From Hadersleviella sp041745395 (lineage in GTDB: Bacteria; Chloroflexota; Anaerolineae; Promineifilales; Promineifilaceae), in contig JBGTIZ010000381.1 of assembly GCA_041745395.1 (NCBI GenBank), forward strand, positions 1 through 6,730: a DNA stretch of 6,730 bases, written 5' to 3'. Below, piece after piece: positions 1 through 6,512 of the stretch (the first letter of the stretch is position 1; each line of letters starts with the position of its first letter). Below the pieces are notes generated by a model, which searched no databases, had not been told where the DNA came from, and saw only the letters and a list, made by a program, of their open reading frames with translations. Position numbers and translations under genes: made by a program.

Positions 1-18
1 TTTGGGCAGTTGCCCAAA
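1..18. repeat. Perfect short inverted repeat (hairpin) at the left edge
   Basis: TTTGGGCA and TGCCCAAA are perfect inverted arms separated by GT; a realistic hairpin would have a 7-bp stem and a 4-base loop. It lies beyond the 3' end of uppP, next to an A7 run at 21-27 that reads as T7 on the minus strand. On that strand the T run precedes the hairpin, so this is not a classical terminator for uppP unless a T run lies outside the window. It may be the distal part of the hairpin repeat that follows at 17-63. Confidence 0.6.
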
Positions 19-63
19 CGAAAAAAACACCCTTATGACAGGCGAGCCGCCGTAGGCGGCGAG
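17..63 (-). repeat. GC-rich hairpin repeat, left copy
   Basis: The core at 43-63 contains GCCGCC (46-51), a GTA loop and GGCGGC (55-60), flanked on both sides by CGAG. Read on the minus strand, this core matches 6684-6704 at 20 of 21 positions. The following 26 bases match at 17 of 26, including a shared G-rich stretch and T run ending in CGTT. The copy sits about 50 bases downstream of the uppP stop, in the same orientation relative to its gene as the right copy is to the kinase. On the minus strand an outer pairing ACACC/GGTGT just before T7 could help termination. It looks like a REP-type dispersed intergenic element, but two copies are too few to define a family. Confidence 0.7.
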
Positions 64-112
64 GTGTGCCGAGACAGGATTTTTTGTGTGAGTAATTTGT
101 GACCAATACACT

Positions 113-931
113 TTAGGAAACAAACAGCCCAAAATAGACCAAGCTAAACGACCCAAATACCATACAGTACAGCGCAAAGGGCAACAAGCTTCTTTGCTTG
201 AGCCAGCTAAGCAAAAAGTGAATACACGCATAGCCCGTAATGGCCGCCGTGATAAAGGTAATGGACAAGACCAAAGCCTGACTCGCCACATCCCCTTCGG
301 CCAGTAGCTTAGCCACCTCTAGCAAGCCCGCGCCCAAAATGGCGGGGATGCCGAGTAAGAAGCTGTACCGAGCCGCTACCTCGCGGTTGAAGCCGCGCAA
401 CAGCCCCCCCGCAATAGTACTCCCACTGCGCGAAATGCCAGGAAAAAGGGCTAACGCTTGAAAAAGCCCCACGATTAGGCCATCTAACCAACTCATTTTC
501 TCAAGGTTGTTAAGCCCAGAACGTTTGTACTCGCCAAAAAGCAGTAGCCCAGCCGTGACCAACAAAAAGGAAGCGGCGGCCAAGGGACTGCTAAAGATGC
601 TTTCCAAAAAATCCTGAAAGGCGAGAGCAAAAATGACGACGGGCACGGAGCCTAAGACGATGAACCAACCGAGTCGTGACTCGGTTTCGGCAAAGGGGTC
701 GCGGTCACGCAGGCCACGCAACACGGCCGTGGCAATCCCCCACACATCGGTAAAGAAATAGACCAACACCGCCAGCAACGTCCCCAAATGGGCAATCGCA
801 ATCACCTGCAACCCCGGCTCATTCAACCCCAACAAAGCTGGAAGCAACACCAAATGCCCCGAGCTAGAAATGGGCAAAAATTCCGTTGCCCCCTGCAAAA
901 TCCCTAGAAAAATCGCTTCAAGAATAGACAT
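113..931 (-). CDS. uppP: Undecaprenyl-diphosphatase UppP (BacA family)
   Basis: This 272-residue polytopic inner-membrane enzyme dephosphorylates undecaprenyl diphosphate to the monophosphate, recycling the lipid carrier for peptidoglycan and other wall polymers. In this family it can also confer bacitracin tolerance. The N-terminal signature QGATEFLPISSSGH occupies residues 13-26, with E17 and H26 corresponding to known catalytic positions. PGISRSGST at 164-172 supplies the conserved arginine R168. Several hydrophobic membrane segments are visible, for example 41-60, 88-106, 116-133, 190-210, 225-248 and 250-272. Length is normal for the family. The first acidic position of the (E/Q)xxxE motif is Gln13, an accepted family variant. 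The ATG at 931 is preferred because homology begins there and AGAGGA lies just upstream. An in-frame ATG at 988 would add 19 residues translated from an intergenic heptamer repeat and is probably not used. The gene is last of three on the minus strand, 89 bases after tgt. Confidence 0.95.
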   Translation of the reverse strand: MSILEAIFLGILQGATEFLPISSSGHLVLLPALLGLNEPGLQVIAIAHLGTLLAVLVYFFTDVWGIATAVLRGLRDRDPFAETESRLGWFIVLGSVPVVIFALAFQDFLESIFSSPLAAASFLLVTAGLLLFGEYKRSGLNNLEKMSWLDGLIVGLFQALALFPGISRSGSTIAGGLLRGFNREVAARYSFLLGIPAILGAGLLEVAKLLAEGDVASQALVLSITFITAAITGYACIHFLLSWLKQRSLLPFALYCMVFGSFSLVYFGLFVS

Positions 932-934
932 GGT

Positions 935-940
935 TCCTCT
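935..940 (-). promoter_or_regulatory. Ribosome binding site deciding the uppP start
   Basis: AGAGGA on the minus strand lies 3 bases upstream of the ATG at 931, a slightly close but usable spacing. It supports the shorter UppP over the start at 988, whose extension is repeat-derived. Confidence 0.5.
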
Positions 941-942
941 GG

Positions 943-1033
943 GGAATGAATAATGAATAAGGCGTAATGAATAAGAGGAATGTCTCACCTACGCACCCTT
1001 TACTCATTATTCTTTATTCATTACTCATTCCTT
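943..1033. repeat. Inverted heptamer-repeat array between tgt and uppP
   Basis: The left arm reads as consecutive 7-base units GGAATGA, ATAATGA, ATAAGGC, GTAATGA, ATAAGAG (943-977). The right arm reads ACTCATT, ATTCTTT, ATTCATT, ACTCATT (1002-1029) plus CCTT. The right arm's reverse complement begins AAGGAATGAGTAATGAATAA, which closely matches the start of the left arm, so the two could fold into a long imperfect hairpin with a loop of roughly 25 bases. The last codons of tgt (Arg-Asn-Glu and the TAA stop at 1021-1023) fall inside the right arm. No T run follows on the minus strand, so a terminator role is unproven. Confidence 0.75.
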
Positions 1034-2109
1034 AAGTATTCTACCGCGAACGCCTTTAGCCTGTTTTCTTGGATGGCTTGGCGCATGTCGGCCATGAGTG
1101 TGAGTAAAAAATGGATGTTATGTAAAGAAAGGAGCGTGTGCCCCAAAATCTCGTTCGACTTGGCCAGATGGCGAATATAGCCGCGACTAAACTGGCTGAC
1201 GGGGCTAGTGGGGCTGAGAGGACGGTCGTCCCGCTCAAATTTTTTGTTGCGCAGGTTCAGCCGTCCCCCTTTCACCAGAGCCGTATTGTGCCGCGCCAGC
1301 CGCGTGGGCATCACGCAGTCAAAAATATCTATGCCGCGCATAACGGCGTTGACCAAATCATCTGGTTCCCCTACGCCCATAAGGTAGCGGGGTTTATTCT
1401 GGGGCAAAATGGGGTTGAGCCAATCCAGCACCTGATACATCTCGGGCTTGCTTTCGCCGACGGCCAGCCCCCCGATGGCGTAACCGGGCAGGTCGAGCGG
1501 CATCATGAATTGGGCACTCTTTTCGCGCAAATCCCGAAAAATCCCTCCCTGCACAATGCCAAACAGGGCTTGGTCGTCCCGCTTTTTGGCCTCGATACAG
1601 CGTAGGAGCCACGGGTGGGTGCGCGTGAGGGAATGTTGGACATACTCGTAATTGTTGGGCGGGGGGCATTCATCAAAAGCCATGATGATGTCCGCGCCCA
1701 GATTTTCCTGCACGGCGATGCTTGATTCAGGAGTGAAGCGATGGCGGGAGCCGTCAATGTGCGACTGAAAGGTCACGCCATCCGCGTCAATTTTGCGCGT
1801 GTCGCTGAGGCTAAAGACCTGAAAGCCGCCGCTATCGGTCAGGATGGGGCCGGGCCACTGCATAAAGTTATGCAGGCCGCCCAAATCCCGCACGACCTCG
1901 TCGCCGGGCCGCAGGTAGAGGTGGTACGTGTTGCTCAGCACGAGGCTCGCGCCTAGCTCGTGCAGGTCGCGGGGCTGGACGGCCTTCACCGTACCCGCCG
2001 TGCCGACGGGGGCAAAGACGGGCGTTTCGATGACGCCGTGGGGGGTGTGAAAACGGCCGTGTCGTGCGCCCGTTTCTTTATCAATGGCTAAAATCTCGAA
2101 TTCAAACAT
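1021..2109 (-). CDS. tgt: tRNA-guanine transglycosylase (Tgt), zinc-site cysteines missing
   Basis: Bacterial Tgt swaps guanine-34 for preQ1 in tRNAs with GUN anticodons, a step of queuosine synthesis in the cytoplasm. This 362-residue protein spans the whole TIM-barrel family, slightly shorter than the usual 370-380. TDSGGFQVF (91-99) carries the general base D92; GGLAVGE (213-219) matches the substrate-pocket loop; FDCVMPTR (263-270) carries the nucleophile D264. The usual zinc motif (CxCxxC, then a distant His) is altered. Where relatives have a cysteine-rich loop after RPL, this protein has SPTSPVSQF (299-307), with no cysteine and about three residues fewer, while the fourth ligand H330 in SLHN is kept. 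The frame reads cleanly through this segment, so a frameshift is unlikely. No clear Shine-Dalgarno precedes the ATG at 2109, but homology starts there (MFEFEILA). The function call is firm; the metal-free state is inferred. It could be a zinc-independent Tgt or a diverged one with lowered activity. Confidence 0.93.
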   Translation of the reverse strand: MFEFEILAIDKETGARHGRFHTPHGVIETPVFAPVGTAGTVKAVQPRDLHELGASLVLSNTYHLYLRPGDEVVRDLGGLHNFMQWPGPILTDSGGFQVFSLSDTRKIDADGVTFQSHIDGSRHRFTPESSIAVQENLGADIIMAFDECPPPNNYEYVQHSLTRTHPWLLRCIEAKKRDDQALFGIVQGGIFRDLREKSAQFMMPLDLPGYAIGGLAVGESKPEMYQVLDWLNPILPQNKPRYLMGVGEPDDLVNAVMRGIDIFDCVMPTRLARHNTALVKGGRLNLRNKKFERDDRPLSPTSPVSQFSRGYIRHLAKSNEILGHTLLSLHNIHFLLTLMADMRQAIQENRLKAFAVEYLRNE

Positions 2110-2133
2110 AGGAGCAGAATTGTAGAGGGGTAA

Positions 2134-2219
2134 GGGGCGAGGTGCAAGGTGTGGGAAAAGGTGCGAGGTGCGAGGGGCAAGGGGCGACGGTGATTGCTTA
2201 TCGCTTACAGCTTATAGCT
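2134..2219. repeat. Two-part heptamer array between the dehydrogenase and tgt
   Basis: The first part contains GGGGCGA, GGTGCAA and GGTGTGG (2134-2154), a 5-base interruption, then GGTGCGA, GGTGCGA, GGGGCAA and GGGGCGA (2160-2187): seven units of consensus GGKGCRA. The second part is TTGCTTA, TCGCTTA and CAGCTTA (2194-2214) and runs into the dehydrogenase gene, whose last residues Ser-Tyr-Lys-Leu and TAA stop are built from it. This array accounts for almost the whole 95-base gap. No terminator-like hairpin with a T run is evident. Confidence 0.75.
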
Positions 2220-5147
2220 AAATGCTTGCCGCAGGACTTGGGCGGGGTGCAGGGCGGGGCGGGCTGTGCCGTGTAGGATTTGTTGGCGACAGCTTAGGCC
2301 GGGGGCGGCGATGATGGTTTCGGGCGAGGCTCGAGACACGGCCGTGAACAAACGCAATTCTCCCATCTTGAGCGACACGTCCAAATGCTCCGCCTCATAC
2401 CCAAACGAGCCAGCCATACCGCAACAGGCAGAATCAATTAGCACGGCCGTGTAGTTGGGCGGCAAAGCCAACGCTTGCAGGCTGGGTGCGGCTCCGACCA
2501 GCGCCTTTTGGTGACAGTGGGCGTGGAGCAAAACGGTGCGCTTTTCGTTGGTGAACAACCCGTCAAACGCGCCCTCCACGGCCGTGTTCACCACAAACTG
2601 CTCCAAGCTGACCGCCATTTGCGCCAAAACAGGCACGCGCTCATCGGCGGGCAAGAGCGCGGCATAATCATCGGTCAGCATGGAGAGATCGCTCGGTTCA
2701 AGGCAGATAAGGGGGATGCCCTGCATGGCGTAAGGGGCAAGGGCGTTGGTGACAAACACGGCCGTGTTTCTTGCCCGCACAACCATCCCTTTGGAAAACG
2801 CCGCCCGCCCCACATCCGCCACCTCTGGGATAACCAGCACCTGATAGCCCGCCGCCTCTAGCAGTTCCGTGGCGGCGATGGCGACTTCAGGATAGACATA
2901 GCTGTTAAACGCATCCGCCATGAGCAACACTTGCCCCCGGGTCGGCTGGCCGTGGCGCGGCTGGGCACGAGTGGACAGCCATTGGTGAAAAGAGTGGCGG
3001 GCAAATTGGGGCAATGCCCGCGCCGCGCTAATGCCCAGCGTGCGCGCCAGCAAGGCTTTAACGAGTGTCCAATTCGACCCCGCGTTGATGACGGGCGCGA
3101 GTGGGCCAGCGGCCAGCTTGGCGAGGGGAGCAAAGTTGGCAAAAAGATGGTCGCGCAGAGGGTGGCGGCGCGTGGCGTAATAGTGCGCCAAAAATTCCGT
3201 TTTGATTTTTGCCATGTCCACGGAGGAGGGGCACTCAGCCTTGCACGCCTTGCAACTGACGCAGAGCGACATGGTGTCGAACATGCGCGGGCTGGTGAGT
3301 TGTTCGGGGGGCAAACGGCCAGAGAGCGCGGCGCGGAGCAGGTTGGCTCGACCTCGAGTGCTGTCTTCTTCTTCGCGGGTGACCATGAAGCTGGGACACA
3401 TGGTCCCCGTCTGGGTTTGGCGGCAAACGGCGGCTCCGTTGCACATTTCCACGGCCGTGTCCAAACCCTCTGCAAAATGCAACTGGAGCGACACGGGCTG
3501 ACTGCTATAGCCTGCCCCATAGCGCAACTTTTCCGTCATGGGGGGCGCGTCCACGATGTTGCCAGGATTAAACAAATTGTGAGGGTCAAAAGTGCGCTTC
3601 ACCTCTTGAAATAGCCCGTAAAGTTCGGGGCCATAAAACGGTTTATTGAGCCAGCTTCGCGCCCGACCGTCGCCATGTTCGCTGGACATCGCCCCGCCGT
3701 ATTCATGCAACAGGCTGAGGGCAAACTCCTGAATCAGCGGCATTTTGGCGATGTCGTCCCCCTTTTTGAGGTTGATGAGCGGGCGAATGTGCAGGCAACC
3801 TGCGCTGGCGTGGGCGTAGTAAATCATCTGGGTACCGAGTTCGGCGCAGAATTTTTCCAGACGGGGCACATACTCGGCCAGATGGCGCACAGGCACGGCC
3901 GTGTCCTCGATAAAGGGCACGGGTTTGTAATCACTGCGCATGCTCATCAGCAAGCCCAGCCCAGCTTTGCGAATCGCCCACACGGCCGCTTGCTGGGTCG
4001 GGTCTAAGAGTGGGGTCACGGCCGTGGGGCGCAATTGGCGACGGGTAATCAGTTGCTGGAGCAGGTCGAGCTTGTGGCGCAGTTCCGTCTCGTTTGCCCC
4101 ATAAAATTCCGTAATGAGAAAACAGTACGGGTCGCCCTGCATAAAACTGCGCAGGAGCCGCGCATAGCTGGGCACAGTTTGCGCCATGGTCAGCCCCAGA
4201 TTGTCGAGCAGTTCAATGGCGGCAGGGTTGGTCTCCAGCAGATGGGGCACGGCTTGCAGAGCGGAAGGCAGGTCGTCAAACTCGAGCAAAGCCAAGGCGG
4301 TACAGGCGGGGCGCGGCACGAGTTTCAACTTGATTTCGGTCATCATGCCCAGCGTCCCTTCGGAGCCAGTGATGAGTTGCGCCAGATTAAAGCGCGTATC
4401 TTCAAGCGGCAGATAATGATCAATCGTGCCATCGGTGATAAATCGCGCCAAGTTATAGCCGCCACAGCGTCGCCAATGGCGGGGCGTGCCCTGCCGAATG
4501 GCCTCTCGATTGGCGGGGTTCCACACGAGGCTGTTAATTTGGCGGTAAATATGCCCCTCTAGCCCCGACTTTTGCTGATGCTGAGCCAGTTCGGCGGGGG
4601 TGAGCGGGCGGAAGTGGGCGGTTGTACCGTCGCTCAGGACAACTTCTGCTTCGAGCACATGGTCAACGGTTAGGCCGTATAAAATGGAGTGGGAACCAGT
4701 GGAATTATTGCCCACGATGCCGCCGAGGCAGGCGCGGTTGCTACTGGCGGGGTCGGGGCCAAATTTTAGCCCGTGGGGGGCGAGAGCGGTATTGAGATGG
4801 TCGAGGACGACGCCGGGCTGGACACGCACCCATTGCTCCTCGGCGTTGATTTCCAGAATTTGGTCGAGATGACGGGTGGTGTCGATGATGAGGGCTTCGT
4901 TGACCGCTTGCCCAGCGAGGCTACTGCCCCCGGTACGGGGCAGGAGGGGAATGTGGTGCAGGGCGGCGAGGTTCACGGCCGTGTGTATGTCCACGGCCGT
5001 GTGGGGAATCAGCACCCCGTGCGGCACGACCTGATACATGCTGGCGTCAGTGCTGTACAGCAGGCGGTCATAAAGACCCGTGCGGACTTCGCCGTCCACG
5101 GCCTGCCCCAGTTCGTGCATAAAGGCGTCAATTTTTTGTTGAGTCAT
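2205..5147 (-). CDS. FAD-linked 2-hydroxyacid dehydrogenase fused to an Fe-S/CCG module (YdiJ/GlcD-GlcF type)
   Basis: This 980-residue protein joins a flavin dehydrogenase to an iron-sulfur electron-transfer module. The FAD-binding domain spans about 30-280, with PRTGGSSLAGQ (70-80), a glycine-rich stretch at about 130-153 and GSEGTLGMMTEIKLKLVPRP (261-280). The FAD-oxidase C-terminal domain follows to about 532, with SSEHGDGRAR (488-497) and LFNPGNIVD (525-533). A cysteine group C569, C575, C584-P precedes a ferredoxin-like CxxCxxCxxxCP at C629, C632, C635 and C639. A CCG-type domain ends the protein: HCHQK (877-881), SACCGMAGSFG (906-916) and SCRQQI (952-957). Architecture and length resemble E. 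coli YdiJ, reported as a D-2-hydroxyglutarate dehydrogenase; D-lactate or glycolate are other possible substrates. No signal peptide or membrane segment is seen. No good Shine-Dalgarno precedes the ATG at 5147. The gene holds nine of the 15 ACGGCCGT palindromes. Family placement is firm, substrate is not. Confidence 0.93.
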   Translation of the reverse strand: MTQQKIDAFMHELGQAVDGEVRTGLYDRLLYSTDASMYQVVPHGVLIPHTAVDIHTAVNLAALHHIPLLPRTGGSSLAGQAVNEALIIDTTRHLDQILEINAEEQWVRVQPGVVLDHLNTALAPHGLKFGPDPASSNRACLGGIVGNNSTGSHSILYGLTVDHVLEAEVVLSDGTTAHFRPLTPAELAQHQQKSGLEGHIYRQINSLVWNPANREAIRQGTPRHWRRCGGYNLARFITDGTIDHYLPLEDTRFNLAQLITGSEGTLGMMTEIKLKLVPRPACTALALLEFDDLPSALQAVPHLLETNPAAIELLDNLGLTMAQTVPSYARLLRSFMQGDPYCFLITEFYGANETELRHKLDLLQQLITRRQLRPTAVTPLLDPTQQAAVWAIRKAGLGLLMSMRSDYKPVPFIEDTAVPVRHLAEYVPRLEKFCAELGTQMIYYAHASAGCLHIRPLINLKKGDDIAKMPLIQEFALSLLHEYGGAMSSEHGDGRARSWLNKPFYGPELYGLFQEVKRTFDPHNLFNPGNIVDAPPMTEKLRYGAGYSSQPVSLQLHFAEGLDTAVEMCNGAAVCRQTQTGTMCPSFMVTREEEDSTRGRANLLRAALSGRLPPEQLTSPRMFDTMSLCVSCKACKAECPSSVDMAKIKTEFLAHYYATRRHPLRDHLFANFAPLAKLAAGPLAPVINAGSNWTLVKALLARTLGISAARALPQFARHSFHQWLSTRAQPRHGQPTRGQVLLMADAFNSYVYPEVAIAATELLEAAGYQVLVIPEVADVGRAAFSKGMVVRARNTAVFVTNALAPYAMQGIPLICLEPSDLSMLTDDYAALLPADERVPVLAQMAVSLEQFVVNTAVEGAFDGLFTNEKRTVLLHAHCHQKALVGAAPSLQALALPPNYTAVLIDSACCGMAGSFGYEAEHLDVSLKMGELRLFTAVSRASPETIIAAPGLSCRQQILHGTARPALHPAQVLRQAFSYKL

Positions 5148-5210
5148 GGAGAAAAGTGCTGAGCGATGAGTGAAACGGCCGTGAGATAGTACCTTTTACC
5201 TAGAGGGGCG

Positions 5211-5219
5211 TGTTACAAT
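5211..5219 (+). promoter_or_regulatory. Possible extended -10 promoter of the kinase gene
   Basis: TGTTACAAT fits the extended -10 form TGnTAnAAT, which can work without a good -35. The nearest -35-like TTTACC (5195-5200) is only 13 bases upstream, too close for a standard spacer. Transcription would start near 5226, leaving a leader of about 80 bases. The overlapping ACAAT-AC-ATTGT inverted repeat could be a regulator site, but five-base arms are weak evidence. Confidence 0.35.
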
Positions 5220-5293
5220 ACATTGTTCTATTCTTTGGCAGTTTGCGAGGCTTTAAGAAATCAGTTTGGTAACAGCGTGAGAGTGAAACGTAA

Positions 5294-5301
5294 AAAGGTG
5301 A
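5294..5301 (+). promoter_or_regulatory. Ribosome binding site of the kinase gene
   Basis: AAAGGTGA lies 3 bases before the ATG at 5305, in the usual zone for a start at 5305 or at the immediately following ATG at 5308. The two candidate starts differ by one methionine only. Confidence 0.5.
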
Positions 5302-5304
5302 GCA

Positions 5305-6504
5305 ATGATGAATGATGCGCAAATGCACGCGGTGTTGCACAAGGTTTTTCCCAATTTAGGTGAAGCGGGGCTGAACAGTTTGTGCCACACGGCCGTGTCT
5401 AAATTATACCCAGCCGAGGCGATTATCTGCCATCAGGGAGAAATCGGGAACAGCCTGTTTGTGCTGGCCGAGGGGAAAGTGGCCGTGCTGATTACTGCCG
5501 CCAGCGATAGCCACATTCACGTCAACGACATCACCGCTCCCAACTATTTTGGCGAAATGGCTCTGCTGGTAGATGACACTGAACGCTCGGCTACCATTCA
5601 AGCCCTCACCGATTGCCAAGTGCTGGTCATTGACCGCGAAGCGTTTCAGCAGGTGATGGACAGCAACCCGACCCTTTTACGCCGACTGGCACACCAAATC
5701 ACGGAGCATATGCGTAACAATGACCGCATGGTCATTAATGAATTGCGGGACAAAAATCAGGAGCTAGCCACGGCGTATGGGCATTTGGCGGCGCAGGAGC
5801 AGATGCGGCGGGAATTTGTGACCACGCTATCGCATGAGCTACGCACGCCGCTTACCTCGATTCAGGGCTTTTTGCAGTTGATTAACGCGGGCATGGTGAA
5901 GGGAGATTCTTTGCCCGTGGCTCTCGAGTCGATTACGCGCAATGTGGCGCAGTTGGTGGGGCTGACCAATAATTTGCTGGTGCTGTATGAGATGCAGTTA
6001 ACGTCGCCGGAGTATACGGATATTGTGCTGGCGGATTTGCTGATGTCGGCCATGCGCAAGGTGCAGGAGAATAGAGCCACGGCCGTGGGCAACGTCTCTA
6101 TCGAAATATCGTCCCAAATGCCCATTATTCGCGGCGACATGTCCGGCCTGACCTTGGCCGTACACGCCCTCATCGAAAACGCCCTTAAATTTAGCCCGTC
6201 CGATACGCCCGTCACGGTGCGGGCTTCGATGCGGGGCAACAATCAGGTGCGGATTGAGGTGGAAGATGAGGGCATTGGCATTCCAGTTGAGGCGCAAGCG
6301 CGGGTTTTCGAGCCATTTTATCGGCTGGAAAATCGGCCAACGAGCCAGACGCAACAGCTTTTTGCGGGGGTGGGCATTGGGTTGTCTATTGCCAAGTTTA
6401 TTGTGGAGCAACACGGGGGGCATATTGAACTGAAGAGTGAGCCGCAACGGGGGAGTACCTTCTCGATTTGTATGCCGGTGGACGGCACGGCCGTGTCGTC
6501 GTAG
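5305..6504 (+). CDS. Soluble histidine kinase with N-terminal cyclic-nucleotide-binding domain
   Basis: This 399-residue protein is a sensor kinase that senses with a cAMP-receptor-like domain instead of a membrane sensor. Residues about 12-135 form the cNMP-binding fold, with the phosphate-cassette-like segment FGEMALLVDDTERSA (82-96). A charged, likely coiled-coil linker spans about 140-170. The HisKA domain has FVTTLSHELRTPL (171-183) with phospho-acceptor H177. The ATPase domain is complete: N box with E291-N292, G1 box DEGIGIP (321-327), F box FEPFYR (335-340) and G2 box GVGIGLSI (355-362). No transmembrane segment is visible, so a cytoplasmic location is inferred. No response regulator is present within the window, so it appears orphan here. 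The R94-S95-A96 arrangement is compatible with ligand binding, but cAMP, cGMP or another ligand cannot be told apart; domains of this fold may also act without a cyclic nucleotide. Three ACGGCCGT palindromes lie in the gene, the last four codons before the stop. Confidence 0.93.
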   Translation: MMNDAQMHAVLHKVFPNLGEAGLNSLCHTAVSKLYPAEAIICHQGEIGNSLFVLAEGKVAVLITAASDSHIHVNDITAPNYFGEMALLVDDTERSATIQALTDCQVLVIDREAFQQVMDSNPTLLRRLAHQITEHMRNNDRMVINELRDKNQELATAYGHLAAQEQMRREFVTTLSHELRTPLTSIQGFLQLINAGMVKGDSLPVALESITRNVAQLVGLTNNLLVLYEMQLTSPEYTDIVLADLLMSAMRKVQENRATAVGNVSIEISSQMPIIRGDMSGLTLAVHALIENALKFSPSDTPVTVRASMRGNNQVRIEVEDEGIGIPVEAQARVFEPFYRLENRPTSQTQQLFAGVGIGLSIAKFIVEQHGGHIELKSEPQRGSTFSICMPVDGTAVSS

Positions 6505-6512
6505 CGTAAACT

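Larger units (their letters stand above)
5148..5304. other. Divergent intergenic region between dehydrogenase and kinase
   Basis: These 157 bases separate two divergent start codons and must hold the start signals for both directions. Visible items are one ACGGCCGT palindrome (5175-5182), a possible extended -10 for the kinase (5211-5219), and a small inverted repeat ACAAT-AC-ATTGT (5215-5226). For the minus-strand gene only a weak TACTAT (read on the minus strand, around 5187-5192) resembles a -10 box, without a well-spaced -35. No RNA gene or small ORF is convincing here. Confidence 0.6.
722..6495. repeat. Dispersed palindrome family CACGGCCGTG / ACGGCCGT, 15 copies
   Basis: Copies of the 10-mer counted by eye start at 722, 2337, 2442, 2577, 2757, 3450, 3894, 4017, 4974, 4992, 5388, 6078 and 6486. 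AACGGCCGTG occurs at 2052 and 5174. With equal base frequencies the 8-base core would be expected about 0.1 times in this length; moderate GC enrichment changes that only slightly. One copy is in uppP, one in tgt, nine in the dehydrogenase, three in the kinase and one between genes. The pattern resembles HIP1 (GCGATCGC) of cyanobacteria but uses another word. Function unknown. Confidence 0.85.

Noticed and set aside
932..988. 19-residue N-terminal extension of UppP from an ATG at 988
   Set aside because: It translates the heptamer repeat, precedes the homologous start, and the ATG at 931 has its own AGAGGA.
943..1033. CRISPR-like array in the intergenic repeats
   Set aside because: Units are 7 bases, contiguous and without spacers; no cas genes.
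1138..1605. 155-codon plus-strand frame opposite tgt
   Set aside because: Antisense to conserved Tgt coding sequence, with no family resemblance.
3426..3530. Broken first Fe-S cluster in the dehydrogenase (only three cysteines C569, C575, C584)
   Set aside because: As recalled, this spacing of three cysteines is usual for the large YdiJ-like fused family, so it is not taken as damage.
2475..5162. Several plus-strand open frames of 90-230 codons opposite the dehydrogenase
   Set aside because: They are antisense shadows of a GC-rich gene with clear family motifs; none has recognisable domains.
569..6504. A new defence or mobile system formed by the four genes
   Set aside because: All four belong to known housekeeping, metabolic or signalling families, and no transposase, integrase, nuclease or toxin is seen.
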